64,000 nucleotides of DNA from Colletes latitarsis (taxonomy: Eukaryota; Arthropoda; Insecta; Hymenoptera; Colletidae). Both the position numbers and the translations under genes were made by a program. Below, piece after piece: positions 48,293-61,592 of this stretch. The stretch lies in assembly GCF_051014445.1 (NCBI RefSeq), contig NC_135141.1, positions 1,984,001-2,048,000 on the forward strand, given 5' to 3'. Position 1 is the first letter of the stretch; the number at the start of each line of letters is the position of its first letter. The notes under the pieces are model-generated. The model saw only the letters and a list, made by a program, of their open reading frames with translations. It did no database searches and was not told where the DNA came from.

Positions 48293-48884
48293 GCGATGAA
48301 GGCTGAATCATGATCGAGATGCGGGCATAACCCAGACCTAACCCAGACCTAACCGGTGTTAGCCTCCAAAATATTGATCGAAACCAGGTTTAGTTGACTG
48401 TTTCGTTATCGTACCGCATTACTACGCCATTCAAACAGGGTAAAACCCAGGTTCTGGCCAACAAGTATGCGATGCAGGCAGAATCATGAGCGAGATGCGG
48501 GCATAACCCAGACCTAACCCAGACCTAACCGGTGTTAACCTCCAAAATATTGATCGAAACCAAATTTAATGGATTGTTTCTGTGTGGTACCACATTACTA
48601 CGTGATTCAAAACCGAAGAAACCCAGGATCAGGCCAACAAGTATGCGAAGAAGGCAAAATCATGTGCCAGATACGGGCGTAACCCAGACCTAACCCAGAC
48701 CAGACCGGTGTGATCCTCTAAAACATTGATCGAAACCTGATTTATTGACTGTTACTGTGTGGTACCACATTACTACGTGACTCAAATCCGAAATAACCCA
48801 AAATCTGGCCAACAAGTATGCAAAGACGGCAAAATCATGAGCCAGATGCGGGCATAAGCCAGACCTAACCCAGACCTAACCGGT
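48293..48884. repeat. Linking monomers with a G2-G3 pair
   Basis: The end of a monomer switching to GATGAAGGCTGAATC, then G2 (48376), G3 (48552) and a CTGATTTATTG / CCGAAATAACCC monomer. The last is repeated near 52022 without the G2-G3 pair, so the pair was either lost there or inserted here. Confidence 0.8.
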
Positions 48885-49727
48885 TTTATCCTCTAAAATA
48901 TTGATCGAAACCAGCTTTAATTGACTGTTTTAATGTGGTACAAAATTACTACGTGATTCAAACCCTAAGAAACCCAGGATCGGGCCAACAAGTATGCAAA
49001 GAAGGTAAAATCATGAGCCAGATGCGGGCATAACCCAGACCTAACCCAGACCTAACCGGTTTTATCCTCTAAAATATTGATCGAAACCAGCTTTAATTGA
49101 CTGTTTTAATGTGGTACAACATTACTACGTGATTCAAACCCTAAGAAACCCAGGATCGGGCCAACAAGTATGCAAAGAAGGCAAAATCATGAGCCAGATG
49201 CGGGCATAAGCCAGACCTAACCCAGACCTAACCGGTGTCATCCTTTAAAATGTTGATCGAAACCAAGTTTAGTGGACTGTTTCAGTGTGGTACCACATTA
49301 CTACGTAACTCTAACACGAAAAAACCCGGGATCTGGCCAACAAGTATGCAAAGACGGCAAAATCATGAGCCAGATGCGGGCATAAGCCAGACCTAACCCA
49401 GACCTAACCGGTGTTATCCTTTAAAATGTTGATCGAAACCAAGTTTAATGGACTGTTTCAGTGTGGTACCACATTACTACGTGACTCAAACCCGAAAAAA
49501 GCCAGGATCTGGCTAACAAGTATGCGAAGAAGGCAAAATCATGAGCCAGATGCGGCCATAAGCCAGACCTAACCCAGACCTAACCGGTTTTATCCTCTAA
49601 AATATTGATCGAAACCAGCTTTAATTGACTGTTTTAATGTGGTACAACATTACTACGTGATTCAAACCCTAAGAAACCCAGGATCGGGCCAACAAGTATG
49701 CAAAGAAGGCAAAATCATGAGCCAGAT
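48885..49727. repeat. Five-monomer block repeated at 52360-53202
   Basis: Shift of 3475 bp (TGTCATCC 49236/52711, GTGTTATCC 49411/52886). It holds TTTTAATGTGGTACAA / CCCTAAGAAACCC / GATCGGGCC monomers and a CTCTAACACG monomer, in the same order in both places, including GCCAGGATCTGGCTAAC and GATGCGGCCATAAGCC variants. Confidence 0.87.
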
Positions 49728-49948
49728 GCAGGCATACCCCAGACCTAACCGGTTTTGTCCTCTAAAATATTGATCGAAATCAGGTTTAATTGACTGTTAC
49801 CGTGTGGTGCCACATTAATATCTGATTCAAACCCGAGAAAACCACGGATGTGGCCAACAAGTATGCGAAGAAGGCAAAATCATGAGCCAGATGCGGGCAT
49901 AAGCCAGACCTAACCCAGACCTAACCGGTGTCATCCTTTAAAATATTG
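49728..49948. repeat. Linking monomer with CGTGTGGTGCC / TATCTGATTC variant
   Basis: A distinctive monomer reading ATCAGGTTTAATTG, TTACCGTGTGGTGCC, ATTAATATCTGATTC and CCACGGATGTGG. Its only close relative in the window is near 58473-58560 (ATTACTATCTGATTC), 8.7 kb to the right. Confidence 0.8.
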
Positions 49949-51944
49949 ATCGAAACCAAGTTTAATGGACTGTTTCAGTGTGGTACCACATTACTACGTG
50001 ACTCAAACCCGAAAAAACCCAGGATCTGTCCAACAAGTATGCGAAGAAGGCAAAATCATGAGCCAGATGCGGGCATAAGCCAGACCTAACCCAGACCTAG
50101 CCGGTTTTATCCTCTAAAATATTGATCGAAACCAAGTTTAATGGACTGTTTCAGTGTGGTACCACATTACTACGTGACTCAAACCCGAAAAAACCCAGGA
50201 TCTGGCCAACAAGTATGCGAAGAAGGCAAAATCATGAGCCAGATGCGGGCATAAGCCAGACCTAACCCAGACCTAACCGGTGTCATCCTTTAAAATATTG
50301 ATCGCAACCAAGTTTAGTGGACTGTTTCAGTGTGGTACCACATTACTACGTGACTCAAACCCGAAAAAAACCAGGATCTGGCCAACAAGTAACCGAAGAA
50401 GGCAAAATCATGAGCCAGATGCGGGCATAAACCAGACCTAACCCAGACCTAACCGGTTTTATCCTCTAAAATATTGATCGAAACCAGGTTTAATCGACTG
50501 TTTCAATGTGGTACAACATTACTACGTGATTCAATCCCGAAAAAACCCAGGATGTAGCCAACAAGTTTTCCAAGAAGGCAAAATCATGAGCCAGATGCGG
50601 GCATAACCCAGACCTAACCGGTGTTTTCCTCCAAAATATTGATCGAAACCAAGTTTAATGGACTGTTTCAGTGTGGTACCACATTACTACGTGCCTCAAA
50701 CCCGAAAAAACCCAGGATCTGGCCAACAAGTATACGAAGAAGGCAAAATCATGAGCCAGATGCGGGCATAAACCAGACCTAACCCAGACCTAACCGGTGT
50801 CATCCTTTAAAATATTGATCGACACCAAGTTTAATGGACTGTTTCAGTGTGGTACCACATTACTACGTGACTCAAACCCGAAAAAACCCAGGATCAGGCC
50901 AACAAGTATGCGAAGAAGGCAAAATCATGAGCCAGATGCGGGCATAAGCCAGACCTAACCCAGACCTAACCGGTTTTATCCTCTAAAATATTGAACAAAA
51001 CCAGGTTTAATCGACTGTTTCAATGTGGTACAACATTACTACGTGATTCAAACCCGAAAAAACCAAGGATGTAGCCAACAAGTATGCGAAGAAGGCAAAA
51101 TCATGAGCCAGATGCGGGCATACCCCAGACCTAACCAGTTTTGTCCTCTAAAATATTGATCGAAACCAGGTTTAATCGACTGTTTCAATGTGGTACAACA
51201 TTACTACGTCATTCAATCCCGAAAAAACCCAGGATGTAGCCAACAAGTTTTCCAAGAAGGCAAAATCATGAGCCAGATGCGGGCATAAGCCAGACCTAAC
51301 CCAGACCTAACCGGTGTCATCCTTTAAAATATTGATCGAAACCAAGTTTAATGGACTGTTTCAGTGTGGTACCACATTACTACGTGACTCAAACCCGAAA
51401 AAACCCAGGATCTGGCCAACAAGTATGCGAAGAAGGCAAAATCATGAGCCAGATGCGGGCATAAGCCAGACCTAACCCAGACCTAACCGGTGTCATCCTT
51501 TAAAATATTGATCGAAACCAAGTTTAGTGGACTGTTTCAGTGTGGTACCACATTACTACGTGACTCAAACCCGAAAAAAACCAGGATCTGGCCAACAAGT
51601 AACCGAAGAAGGCAAAATCATGAGCCAGATGCGGGCATAACCCAGACCTAACCCAGACCTAACCGGTTTTATCCTCTAAAATATTGAACGAAACCAGGTT
51701 TAATCGACTGTTTCAATGTGGTACAACATTACTACGTGATTCAAACCCGAAAAAACCAAGGATGTAGCCAACAAGTATGCGAAGAAGGCAAAGTCATGAG
51801 CCAGATGCGGGCATACCCCAGACCTAACCGGTTTTGTCCTCTAAAATATTGATCGAAACCAGGTTTAATCGACTGTTTCAGTGTGGTACCACATTACTAC
51901 GTGATTCAAACCCGAAGAAACCCAGGATCTGGCCAACAAGTATG
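49949..51944. repeat. ~20-mer higher-order block, copy 2 (one extra monomer)
   Basis: Partner of 46463-48292. The extra monomer lies near 51115-51280 and is a CAGTTTTGTCC / CTACGTCATTC / AAGTTTTCC type in a 165-bp form. Where copy 1 ends with GATATGGCC and GATGAAGG, this copy reads GATCTGGCC and GAAGAAGG and passes into GTGCCAGATACGGGC. Confidence 0.87.
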
Positions 51945-52359
51945 CGAAGAAGGCAAAATCATGTGCCAGATACGGGCATAACCCAGACCTAACCCAGACC
52001 AAACCGGTGTGATCCTCTAAAACATTGATCGAAACCTGATTTATTGACTGTTACTGTGTGGTACCACATTACTACGTGACTCAAATCCGAAATAACCCAA
52101 AATCTGGCCAACAAGTATGCAAAGACGGCTAAATCATGAGCCAGATGCGGGCATAAGCCAGACCTAACCCAGACCTAACCGGTGTCATCCTTTAAAATGT
52201 TGATCGAAACCAAGTTTAATGGACTGTTTCAGTGTGGTACCACATTACTACGTGACTCAAACCCGAAAAAAGCCAGGATCTGGCTAACAAGTATGCGAAG
52301 AAGGCAAAATCATGAGCCAGATGCGGCCATAAGCCAGACCTAACCCAGACCTAACCGGT
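51945..52359. repeat. Linking monomers
   Basis: GTGCCAGATACGGGC, then the CTGATTTATTG / CCGAAATAACCC monomer (relative of 48728 onwards), then a GCCAGGATCTGGCTAAC monomer. No other signal is seen. Confidence 0.75.
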
Positions 52360-53202
52360 TTTATCCTCTAAAATATTGATCGAAACCAGCTTTAATTGAC
52401 TGTTTTAATGTGGTACAACATTACTACGTGATTCAAACCCTAAGAAACCCAGGATCGGGCCAACAAGTATGCAAAGAAGGCAAAATCATGAGCCAGATGC
52501 GGGCATAACCCAGACCTAACCCAGACCTAACCGGTTTTATCCTCTAAAATATTGATCGAAACCAGCTTTAATTGACTGTTTTAATGTGGTACAACATTAC
52601 TACGTGATTCAAACCCTAAGAAACCCAGGATCGGGCCAACAAGTATGCAAAGAAGGCAAAATCATGAGCCAGATGCGGGCATAAGCCAGACCTAACCCAG
52701 ACCTAACCGGTGTCATCCTTTAAAATGTTGATCGAAACCAAGTTTAGTGGACTGTTTCAGTGTGGTACCACATTACTACGTAACTCTAACACGAAAAAAC
52801 CCGGGATCTGGCCAACAAGTATGCAAAGACGGCAAAATCATGAGCCAGATGCGGGCATAAGCCAGACCTAACCCAGACCTAACCGGTGTTATCCTTTAAA
52901 ATGTTGATCGAAACCAAGTTTAATGGACTGTTTCAGTGTGGTACCACATTACTACGTGACTCAAACCCGAAAAAAGCCAGGATCTGGCTAACAAGTATGC
53001 GAAGAAGGCAAAATCATGAGCCAGATGCGGCCATAAGCCAGACCTAACCCAGACCTAACCGGTTTTATCCTCTAAAATATTGATCGAAACCAGCTTTAAT
53101 TGACTGTTTTAATGTGGTACAACATTACTACGTGATTCAAACCCTAAGAAACCCAGGATCGGGCCAACAAGTATGCAAAGAAGGCAAAATCATGAGCCAG
53201 AT
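52360..53202. repeat. Five-monomer block, second copy
   Basis: Partner of 48885-49727 at 3475 bp, nearly identical on reading. The left part of the same type also precedes it (52190-52340), so the GCCAGGATCTGGCTAAC monomer is present both before and inside the block. Confidence 0.85.
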
Positions 53203-56200
53203 GCGGGCATAACCCAGACCTAACCCAGACCTAACCGGTGTCATCCATTAAAATATTGATCGAAACCAAATTTAATGGTCTGCATCTGTGTGGTACCGCA
53301 TTACTACGTGATTCAAACCCGAAGAAACCCAGCATCTGGCCATCAAATATACTAAGAAGTCAAAATCATGAACGAGATGCGGGCATAACCCAGACCTAAC
53401 CCAAACCTAACCGGTGTTATCCTCCAAAATATTGATCGAAACCAAATTTAATGGATTGTTTCTGTGTGCTACCACATTACTACGTGATTCGAAACCGAAA
53501 AAACCCAGGATCAGGCCAACAAGTATGCGAAGAAGGCAAAATCATGTGCCAGATGCGCGCATAACCCAGACCTAACCCAGACCTAACCGGTTTTATCCTC
53601 TAAAATGTGGATCGAAAGCAAGTTTAATGGACTGTTTCAGTGTGGTATCACATTACTACGTGACCCAAACCCGAAAAAACCCAGGTTCTGGCCAACAAGT
53701 ATGCGATGAAGGCAGAATCATGAGCGAGATGCGGGCATAACCCAGACCTAACCCAGACCTAAACGGTGTTAACCTCCAAAATATTGATCGAAACCAAATT
53801 TAATGTATTGTTTCTTTGTGGTACCACATTACTACGTGATCCAAAACCGAAAAAACCCAGGATCAGGCCAACAAGTATGCGAAGAAGGCAAAATCATGTG
53901 CCAGATACGGGCATAACCCAGGCCTTACCCAGACCAAACCGGTGTGATTCTCTAAAACATTGATCGAAACCAGGTTTAATTGTCTGTTTCAGTGTGGTAC
54001 CACACTACTACGTGATTCAAACCACAGAAAACCTAGGATCTGGCCAACAAGAATGCGGAAAAGGTAAAATCATGAGCCAGATGCGGGCATAAGCCAGACC
54101 TAACCCAGACCTAACCGGTTTTATCCTCTAAAATATTGATCGAAACCAAGTTTAATGGACTGTTTCAGTGTGGTACCACATTACTACGTGACTCAAACCC
54201 GAAAAAACCCAGGATCTGGCCAACAAGTATGCGAAGAAGGCAAAATCATGAGCCAGATGCGGGCATAACCCAGACCTAACCCAGACCTAACCGGTGTCAT
54301 CCTTTAAAATATTGATCGAAACCAAGTTTAATGGACTGTTTCAGTGTGGTACCACATTACTACGTGACTCACACCCGAAAAAACCCAGGATCTGGCCAAC
54401 AAGTATGCGAAGAAGGCAAAATCATGAGCCAGATGCGGGCATAAGCCAGACCTAACCCAGACCTAACTGGTTTTATCCTCTAAAATATTGATCGAAACCA
54501 AGTATTAATGGACTGTTTCAGTGTGGTACCACATTACTACGTGACTCAAACCCGAAAAAACCCAGGATCTGGCCAACAAGTAACCGAAGAAGGCAAAATC
54601 ATGTGCCAGATGCGGGCATAACCCAGACCTAACCCAGACCTAACCGGTGTCATCCTTTAAAATATTGATCGAAACCAAGTTTAATGGACTGTTTCAGTGT
54701 GGTACCACATTACTACGTGACTCACACCCGAAAAAACCCAGGATCTGGCCAACAAGTATGCGAAGAAGGCAAAATCATGAGCCAGATGCGGGCATAAGCC
54801 AGACCTAACCCAGACCTAACCGGTTTTATCCTCTAAAATATTGATCGAAACCAGGTTTAATCGACTGTTTCAATGTGGTACAACATTACTACGTGATTCA
54901 ATCCCGAAAAAACCCAGGATGTAGCCAACAAGTATGCGAAGAAGACAAAATCATGAGCCAGATGCGGGCATACCCCAGACCTAACCCAGACCTAACCGGT
55001 GTCATCCTTTAAAATATTGATCGAAACCAAGTTTAATGGACTGTTTCAGTGTGGTACCACATTACTACGTGACTCAAACCCGAAAAAACCCAGGATCAGG
55101 CCAGCAAGTATGCGAAGAAGGCAAAATCATGAGCCAGATGCGGGCATAAGCCAGACCTAATCCAGACCTAACCGGTTTTATCCTCTAAAATATTGAACGA
55201 AACCAGGTTTAATCGACTGTTTCAACGTGGTACAACATTACTACGTGATTCAAACCCGAAAAAACCCAGGATGTAGCCAACAAGTATGCGAAGAAGGCAA
55301 AATCATGAGCCAGATGCGGGCATACCCCAGACCTAACCCAGACCTAACCGGTTTTATGCTCTAAAATATTGATCGAAACCAAGTTTAATGGACTGTTTCA
55401 GTGTGGTACCACATTACTACGTGCCTCAAACCCGAAAAAACCCAGGAGCTGGCCAACAAGTATACGAAGAAGGCAAAATCATGAGCCAGATGCGGGCATA
55501 AGCCAGACCTAACCCAGACCTAACCGGTGTCATCCTTTAAAATATTGATCGAAACCAAGTTTAATGGACTGTTTCAGTGTGGTACCACATTACTACGTGA
55601 CTCAAACCCGAAAAAACCCAGGATCAGGCCAGCAAGTATGCGCAGAAGGCAAAATCATGAGCCAGATGCGGGCATAAGCCAGACCTAACCCAGACCTAAC
55701 CGGTTTTATCCTCTAAAATATTGAACGAAACCAGGTTTAATCGACTGTTTCAATGTGGTACAACATTACTACGTGATTCAAACCCGAAAAAACCCAGGAT
55801 GTAGCCAACAAGTATGCGAAGAAGGCAAAATCATGAGCCAGATGCGGGCATACCCCAGACCTAACCGGTTTTGTCCTCTAAAATATTGATCGAAACCAGG
55901 TTTAATCGACTGTTTCAATGTGGTACAACATTACTACGTCATTCAATCCCGAAAAAACCCAGGATGTAGCCAACAAGTTTTCCAAGAAGGCAAAATCATG
56001 AGGCAGATGCGGGCATAACCCAGACCTAACCGGTGTTTTCCTCCAACATAATGATCGAAACCAAGTTTAATGGACTGTTTCAGTGTGGTACCACATTACT
56101 ACGTGCCTCAAACCCGAAAAAACCCAGGATCTGGCCAACAAGTATACGAAGATGGCAAAATCATGAGCCAGATGCGGGCATAAGCCAGACCTAACCCAGA

Positions 56201-57110
56201 CCTAACCGGTTTTATCCTCTAAAATATTGATCGAAACCAGCTTTAATTGACTGTTTCAATGTGGTACAACATTACTACGTGATTCAAACCCGAAGAAACC
56301 CAGGATCTGGCCAACAAGTATGCGAAGAAGGCAAAATCATGAGCCAGATGCGGGCATAACCCAGACCTAACCGGTTTTATGCTCTAAAATATTGATCGAA
56401 ACCAAGTTTAATGGACTGTTTCAGTGTGGTACCACATTACTACGTGCCTCAAACCCGAAGAAACCCAGGATCTGGCCAACAAGTATACGAAGAAGGTAAA
56501 ATTATGAGCCAAATGCGGGCATAACCCAGACCTAACCCAGCCCTAACCGGTTTTATCCTCTAAAATATTGATCGAAACCAGGTTTAATCGACTGTTTCAA
56601 TGTGGTACAACATTACTACGTGATTCAATCCCGAAAAAACCCAGGATGTAGCCAACAAGTTTTCCAAGAAGGCAAAATCATGAGCCAGATGCGGGCATAA
56701 CCCAGGCCTAAACGGTGTTTTCCTCCAAAATATTGATCGAAACCAAATTTAATGGATTGTTTCTGTGTGGTACCACATTACTACGTGATTCAAAACCGAA
56801 AAAACCCAGGATCAGGCCAACAAGTATGCGAAGAAGGCAAAATCATGTGCCAGATGCAGGCATAACCCAGACCTAACCCAGACCTAACCGGTGTCATCCT
56901 TTAAAATATTGATCGAAACCAAGTTTAGTGGACCGTTTCAGTGTGGTACCACATTACTACATGACTCGAACACGAAAAAACCCAGGATCTGGCCAAGAAG
57001 TATGCGAAGAAGGCAAAATCATGAGCCAGATGCGGGCATAACCCAGGCCTAACCGGTGTTTTCCTCCAAAATATTGATCGAAACCAGGTTTTATTGACTG
57101 TTACTGTGTG
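53203..57110. repeat. Mixed monomers, region rich in GATGTAGCC type (no gene)
   Basis: About 22 monomers. Contents: an AAACCACAGAAAACCTAGG monomer (54016) whose neighbourhood recurs at 63554; GTGACTCACACCCG monomers at 54366 and 54719 (two monomers apart); and AAGTTTTCC monomers near 55977 and 56659. A minus-strand open frame across 56925-57134 is a by-product of the repeat. Confidence 0.82.
55000..55860. repeat. Local 3-monomer duplication
   Basis: CCAGCAAGTATGCG, a rare replacement of CCAACAAG, occurs at 55101 and 55629, exactly 528 bp apart. Each is followed by a TTGAACGAAACC monomer and a GATGTAGCC monomer, then a GCATACCCCAGACC tail. The edges were set by eye and are approximate. Confidence 0.78.
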
Positions 57111-58140
57111 GTACCACATTACTACGTGATTCAAAACCGAAAAAACCCAGGATCAGGCCAACAAGTATGCGAAGAAGGCAAAATCATGTGCCAGATGCAG
57201 GCATAACGCATACCTAACCCAGACCTAACCGGTGTTATCCTCTAAAATGTGGGTCGAAGCCAGCTTTAATTGACTGTTCCAGTGTGGTACCACATTACTA
57301 CGTGACTCAAACCCGAAAAAACTCAGGTTCTGGCCAACAAGTATGCGAAGAAGCCAAAATCATGAGCCAGATGTGGGCATAGGCCATACCTAACCCAGAC
57401 CTAACCGGTTTTATCCTCTAAAATATTGATCGAAACAAGGTTTGATTGACTGCTACTGTGTGGCACCACATTACTACGTGATTCAAATCCGAAAAAACCC
57501 AGGTTCTGGCAAACAAGTATGCGAAGAAGGCAAAATCATGAGCCAGATGTGGGCATAAGCCAGACCTAACCCAGACCTAACTGATTTTATCCTCTAAAAT
57601 ATTGATCGAAACAAGGTTTAGTTGACTGTTTCGTTGTGGTACCGCATTACTACGTGATTCAAACGGGGTAAAACCCAGGTTCTGGCCAACAAGTATGCGA
57701 TGAAGGCTGAATCATGATCGAGATGCGGGCATAACCCAGCCCTAACCCAGACCTAACCGGTGTTAGCCTCCAAAATAATGATCGAAACCAGGTTTAGTTG
57801 ACTGTTTCGTTATCGTACCGCATTACTACGCCATTCAAACAGGGTAAAACCCAGGTTCTGGCCAACAAGTATGCGATGCAGGCAGAATCATGAGCGAGAT
57901 GCGGGCATAACCCAGACCTAACCCAGACCTAACCGGTGTTAACCTCCAAAATATTGATCGAAACCAAATTTAATGGATTGTTTCTGTGTGGTACCACATT
58001 ACTACGTGATTCAAAACCGAAGAAAGCCAGGATCAGGCCAACAAGTATGCGAAGAAGGCAAAATCATGTGCCAGATACGGGCATAACCCAGACCTAACCC
58101 AGACCAAACCGGTGTGATCCTCTAAAACATTGATCGAAAC
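57111..58140. repeat. Six-monomer block with G1-G2-G3, copy 1
   Basis: Repeated at about 61593-62624 with a shift of 4486 bp (GCATAACGCATACC 57201/61687, GGTGTGATCC 58111/62597). It contains a GTGGGTCGAAGCC monomer, an AAGCCAAAATC monomer, and a full module with start boxes 57604, 57780 and 57956. It ends where this copy reads CTGATTTATTG and the other AAATTTAATGG. Confidence 0.87.
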
Positions 58141-61100
58141 CTGATTTATTGACTGTTACTGTGTGGTACCACATTACTACGTGACTCAAACCCGAAAAAC
58201 CCCAGGATCTGGCCAACAAGTATGCGAAGAAGGCAAAATCATGAGCCAGATGTGGGCATAACCCAGACCTAACCCAGACCTAACCGGTGTCATCCCTTAA
58301 AATATTGATCGAAACCAAGTTTAATGGATTGTTTCAGTGTGGTTCCACATTACTACGCGATTCAAACCCGAAAAACCCCAGGATGTAGCCAACAAGTATG
58401 CGAAGAAGGCTAAATCATGAGCCAGATGCAGGCATACCCCAGACCTAACCGGTTTTGTCCTCTAAAATATTGATCGAAATCAGGTTTAATTGACTGTTAC
58501 CGTGTGGTGCCACATTACTATCTGATTCAAACCCGAGAAAACCACGGATGTGGCCAACAAGTATGCGAAGAAGGCAAAATCATGAGCCAGATGCGGGCAT
58601 AAGCCAGACCTAACCCAGACCTAACCGGTGTCATCCTCTAAAATTTTGATCGGAACCAAGTTTAATGGACTGTTTCAGTGTGGTACCACATTACTACGTG
58701 ACTCAAACCCGAAAAAACCCAGGATCTGGCCAACATGTATGCGAAGAAGGCAAAATCATGAGCCAGATGCGGGCATAACCCAGACCTAACCCAGACCTAA
58801 CCGGTGTCATCCTTTAAAATATTGATCGAAACCAAGATTAATGGACTGTTTCAGTGTGGTACCACATTACTACGTGACTCACACCCGAAAAAACCCAGGA
58901 TCTGGCCAACAAGTATGCGAAGAAGGCAAAATCATGAGCCAGATGCGGGCATAAGCCAGACCTAACCCAGACCTAACCGGTTTTATCCTCTAAAATATTG
59001 ATCGAAACCAGGTTTAATCGACTGTTTCAATGTGGTACAACATTACTACATGACTCGAACACGAAAAAACTCAGGATCTGGCCAAGAAGTATGCGAAGAA
59101 GGCAAAATCATGAGCCAGATGCGGGCATAAGCCATACCTAACCCAGACCTAACCGGTTTTATCCTCTAAACTAAAGATCGAAACCAGGTTTAATCGACTG
59201 TTTCAATGTGGTACAACATTACTACGTGATTCAATCCCGAAAAAACCCAGGATGTAGCCAACAAGTTTTCCAAGAAGGCAAAATCATGAGCCAGATGCGG
59301 GCATAACCCAGGCCTAACCGGTGTTTTCCTCCAAAATATTGATCGAAACCAGATTTAATGGATTGTTTCTGTGTGGTACCACATTACTACGTGATTCAAA
59401 ACCGAAAAAATCCAGGATCAGGCCAACAAGTATGCGAAGAAGGCAAAATCATGTGCCAGATGCAGGCATAACCCAGACCTAACCCAGACCTAACCGGTGT
59501 CATCCTTTAAAATATTGATCGAAACCAAGTTTAGTGGACTGTTTCAGTGTGGTACCACATTACTACATGACTCGAACACGAAAAAACCCAGGATCTGGCC
59601 AAGAAGTATGCGAAGAAGGCAAAATCATGAGCCAGATGCGGGCATAAGCCAGACCTAACCGGTTTTATCCTCTAAAATATTGATCGAAACCAGGTTTTAT
59701 TGACTGTTACTGTGTGGTACCACATTACTACGTGATTCAAATCCGAAAAAACCGAGGATGTGGCCAACAAGTATGCAAAGAAGGCAAAATCATGAGCCAG
59801 ATGCGGGCATAAGCCAGACCTAACCCAGACCTAACCGGTGTCATCCTTTAAAATGTTGATCGAAACCAAGTTTAATTGACTGTTTCACTGTGGTACCACA
59901 TCACTACGTGATAAAAAACTGGAAAAAACCCAGGATCTGGCCAACAAGAATGCGAAGAAGGCAAAATCATGAGCCAGATGCGGGCATAACCCAGACCTAA
60001 CCGGTTTTATCCTCTAAAATATTGAACGAAACCAGGTTTAATCGACTGTTTCAATGTGGTACCACATTACTACGTGATTCAAAACCGAAAAAACCCAGGA
60101 TCAGGCCAACAAGTATGCGAAGAAGGCAAAATCATGTGCCAGATGCAGGCATAACCCAGACCTAACCCAGACCTAACCGGTGTCATCCTTTAAAATATTG
60201 ATCGAAACCAAGTTTAGTGGACCGTTTCAGTGTGGTACCACATTACTACATGACTCGCACACGAAAAAACCCAGGATCTGGCCAAGAAGTATGCGAAGAA
60301 GGCAAAATCATGAGCCAGATGCGGGCATAAGCCAGACCTAACCGGTTTTATCCTCTAAAATATTGATCGAAACCAGGTTTCATTGACTGTTACTGTGTGG
60401 TACCACATTACTACGTGAATCAAATCCGAAAAAACCGAGGATGTGGCCAACAAGTATGCAAAGAAGGCAAAATCATGAGCCAGATGCGGGCATTAGCCAG
60501 ACCTAACCCAGACCTAACCGGTGTCATCCTTTAAAATATTGATCGAAACCAAGTTTAGTGGACTGTTTCAGTGTGGTACCACATTACTACATGACTCGAA
60601 CACGAAAAAACCCAGGATCTGGCCAACAAGTATGCGAAGAAGGCAAAATCATGAGCCAGATGCGGGCATAAGCCAGACCTAACCCAGACCAAACCGGTTT
60701 TATCCTCTAGAATATTGATCGAAACCAGGTTTAATCGACTGTTTCAATGTGGTACAACATTACTACATGACTCGAACACGAAAAAACTCAGGATCTGGCC
60801 AAGAAGTATGCGAAGAAGGCAAAATCATGAGCCAGATGCGGGCATAAGCCAGACCTAACCCAGACCTAACCGGTTTTATCCTCTAAACTAAAGATCGAAA
60901 CCAGGTTTAATCGACTGTTTCAATGTGGTACAACATTACTACGTGATTCAATCCCGAAAAAACCCAGGATGTAGCCAACAAGTTTTCCAAGAAGGCAAAA
61001 TCATGAGCCAGATGCGGGCATAACCCAGGCCTAACCGGTGTTTTCCTCCAAAATATTGATCGAAACCAGATTTAATGGATTGTTTCTGTGTGGTACCACA

Positions 61101-61592
61101 TTACTACATGACTCGAACACGAAAAAACCCAGGATCTGGCCAAGAAGTATGCGAAGAAGGCAAAATCATGAGCCAGATGCGGGCATAAGCCAGACCTAAC
61201 CGGTTTTATCCTCTAAAATATTGATCGAAACCAGGTTTTATTGACTGTTACTGTGTGGTACCACATTACTACGTGAATCAAATCCGAAAAAACCGAGGAT
61301 GTGGCCAACAAGTATGCAAAGAAGGCAAAATCATGAGCCAGATGCGGGCATTAGCCAGACCTAACCCAGACCTAACCGGTGTCATCCTTTAAAATATTGA
61401 TCGAAACCAAGTTTAGTGGACTGTTTCAGTGTGGTACCACATTACTACATGACTCGAACACGAAAAAACCCAGGATCTGGCCAAGAAGTATGCGAAGAAG
61501 GCAAAATCATGAGCCAGATGCGGGCATAACCCAGGCCTAACCGGTGTTTTCCTCCAAAATATTGATCGAAACCAAATTTAATGGATTGTTTC
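58141..61592. repeat. Mixed region with local duplications and an ACATGACTCGAACACG monomer class
   Basis: The odd start word CTAAACTAAAGATCG occurs at 59166 and 60883, 1717 bp apart (about 10 monomers), each followed by AAGTTTTCC and GGTGTTTTCC monomers. ACCGAGGATGTGG occurs at 59751, 60434 and 61292. A class reading CTACATGACTCG-ACACG with GGCCAAGAAG is concentrated at 56.9-61.5 kb and absent further left, a regional marker. Chimeric monomers near 59045, 60760 and 61110 combine this right half with other left halves. Confidence 0.82.
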
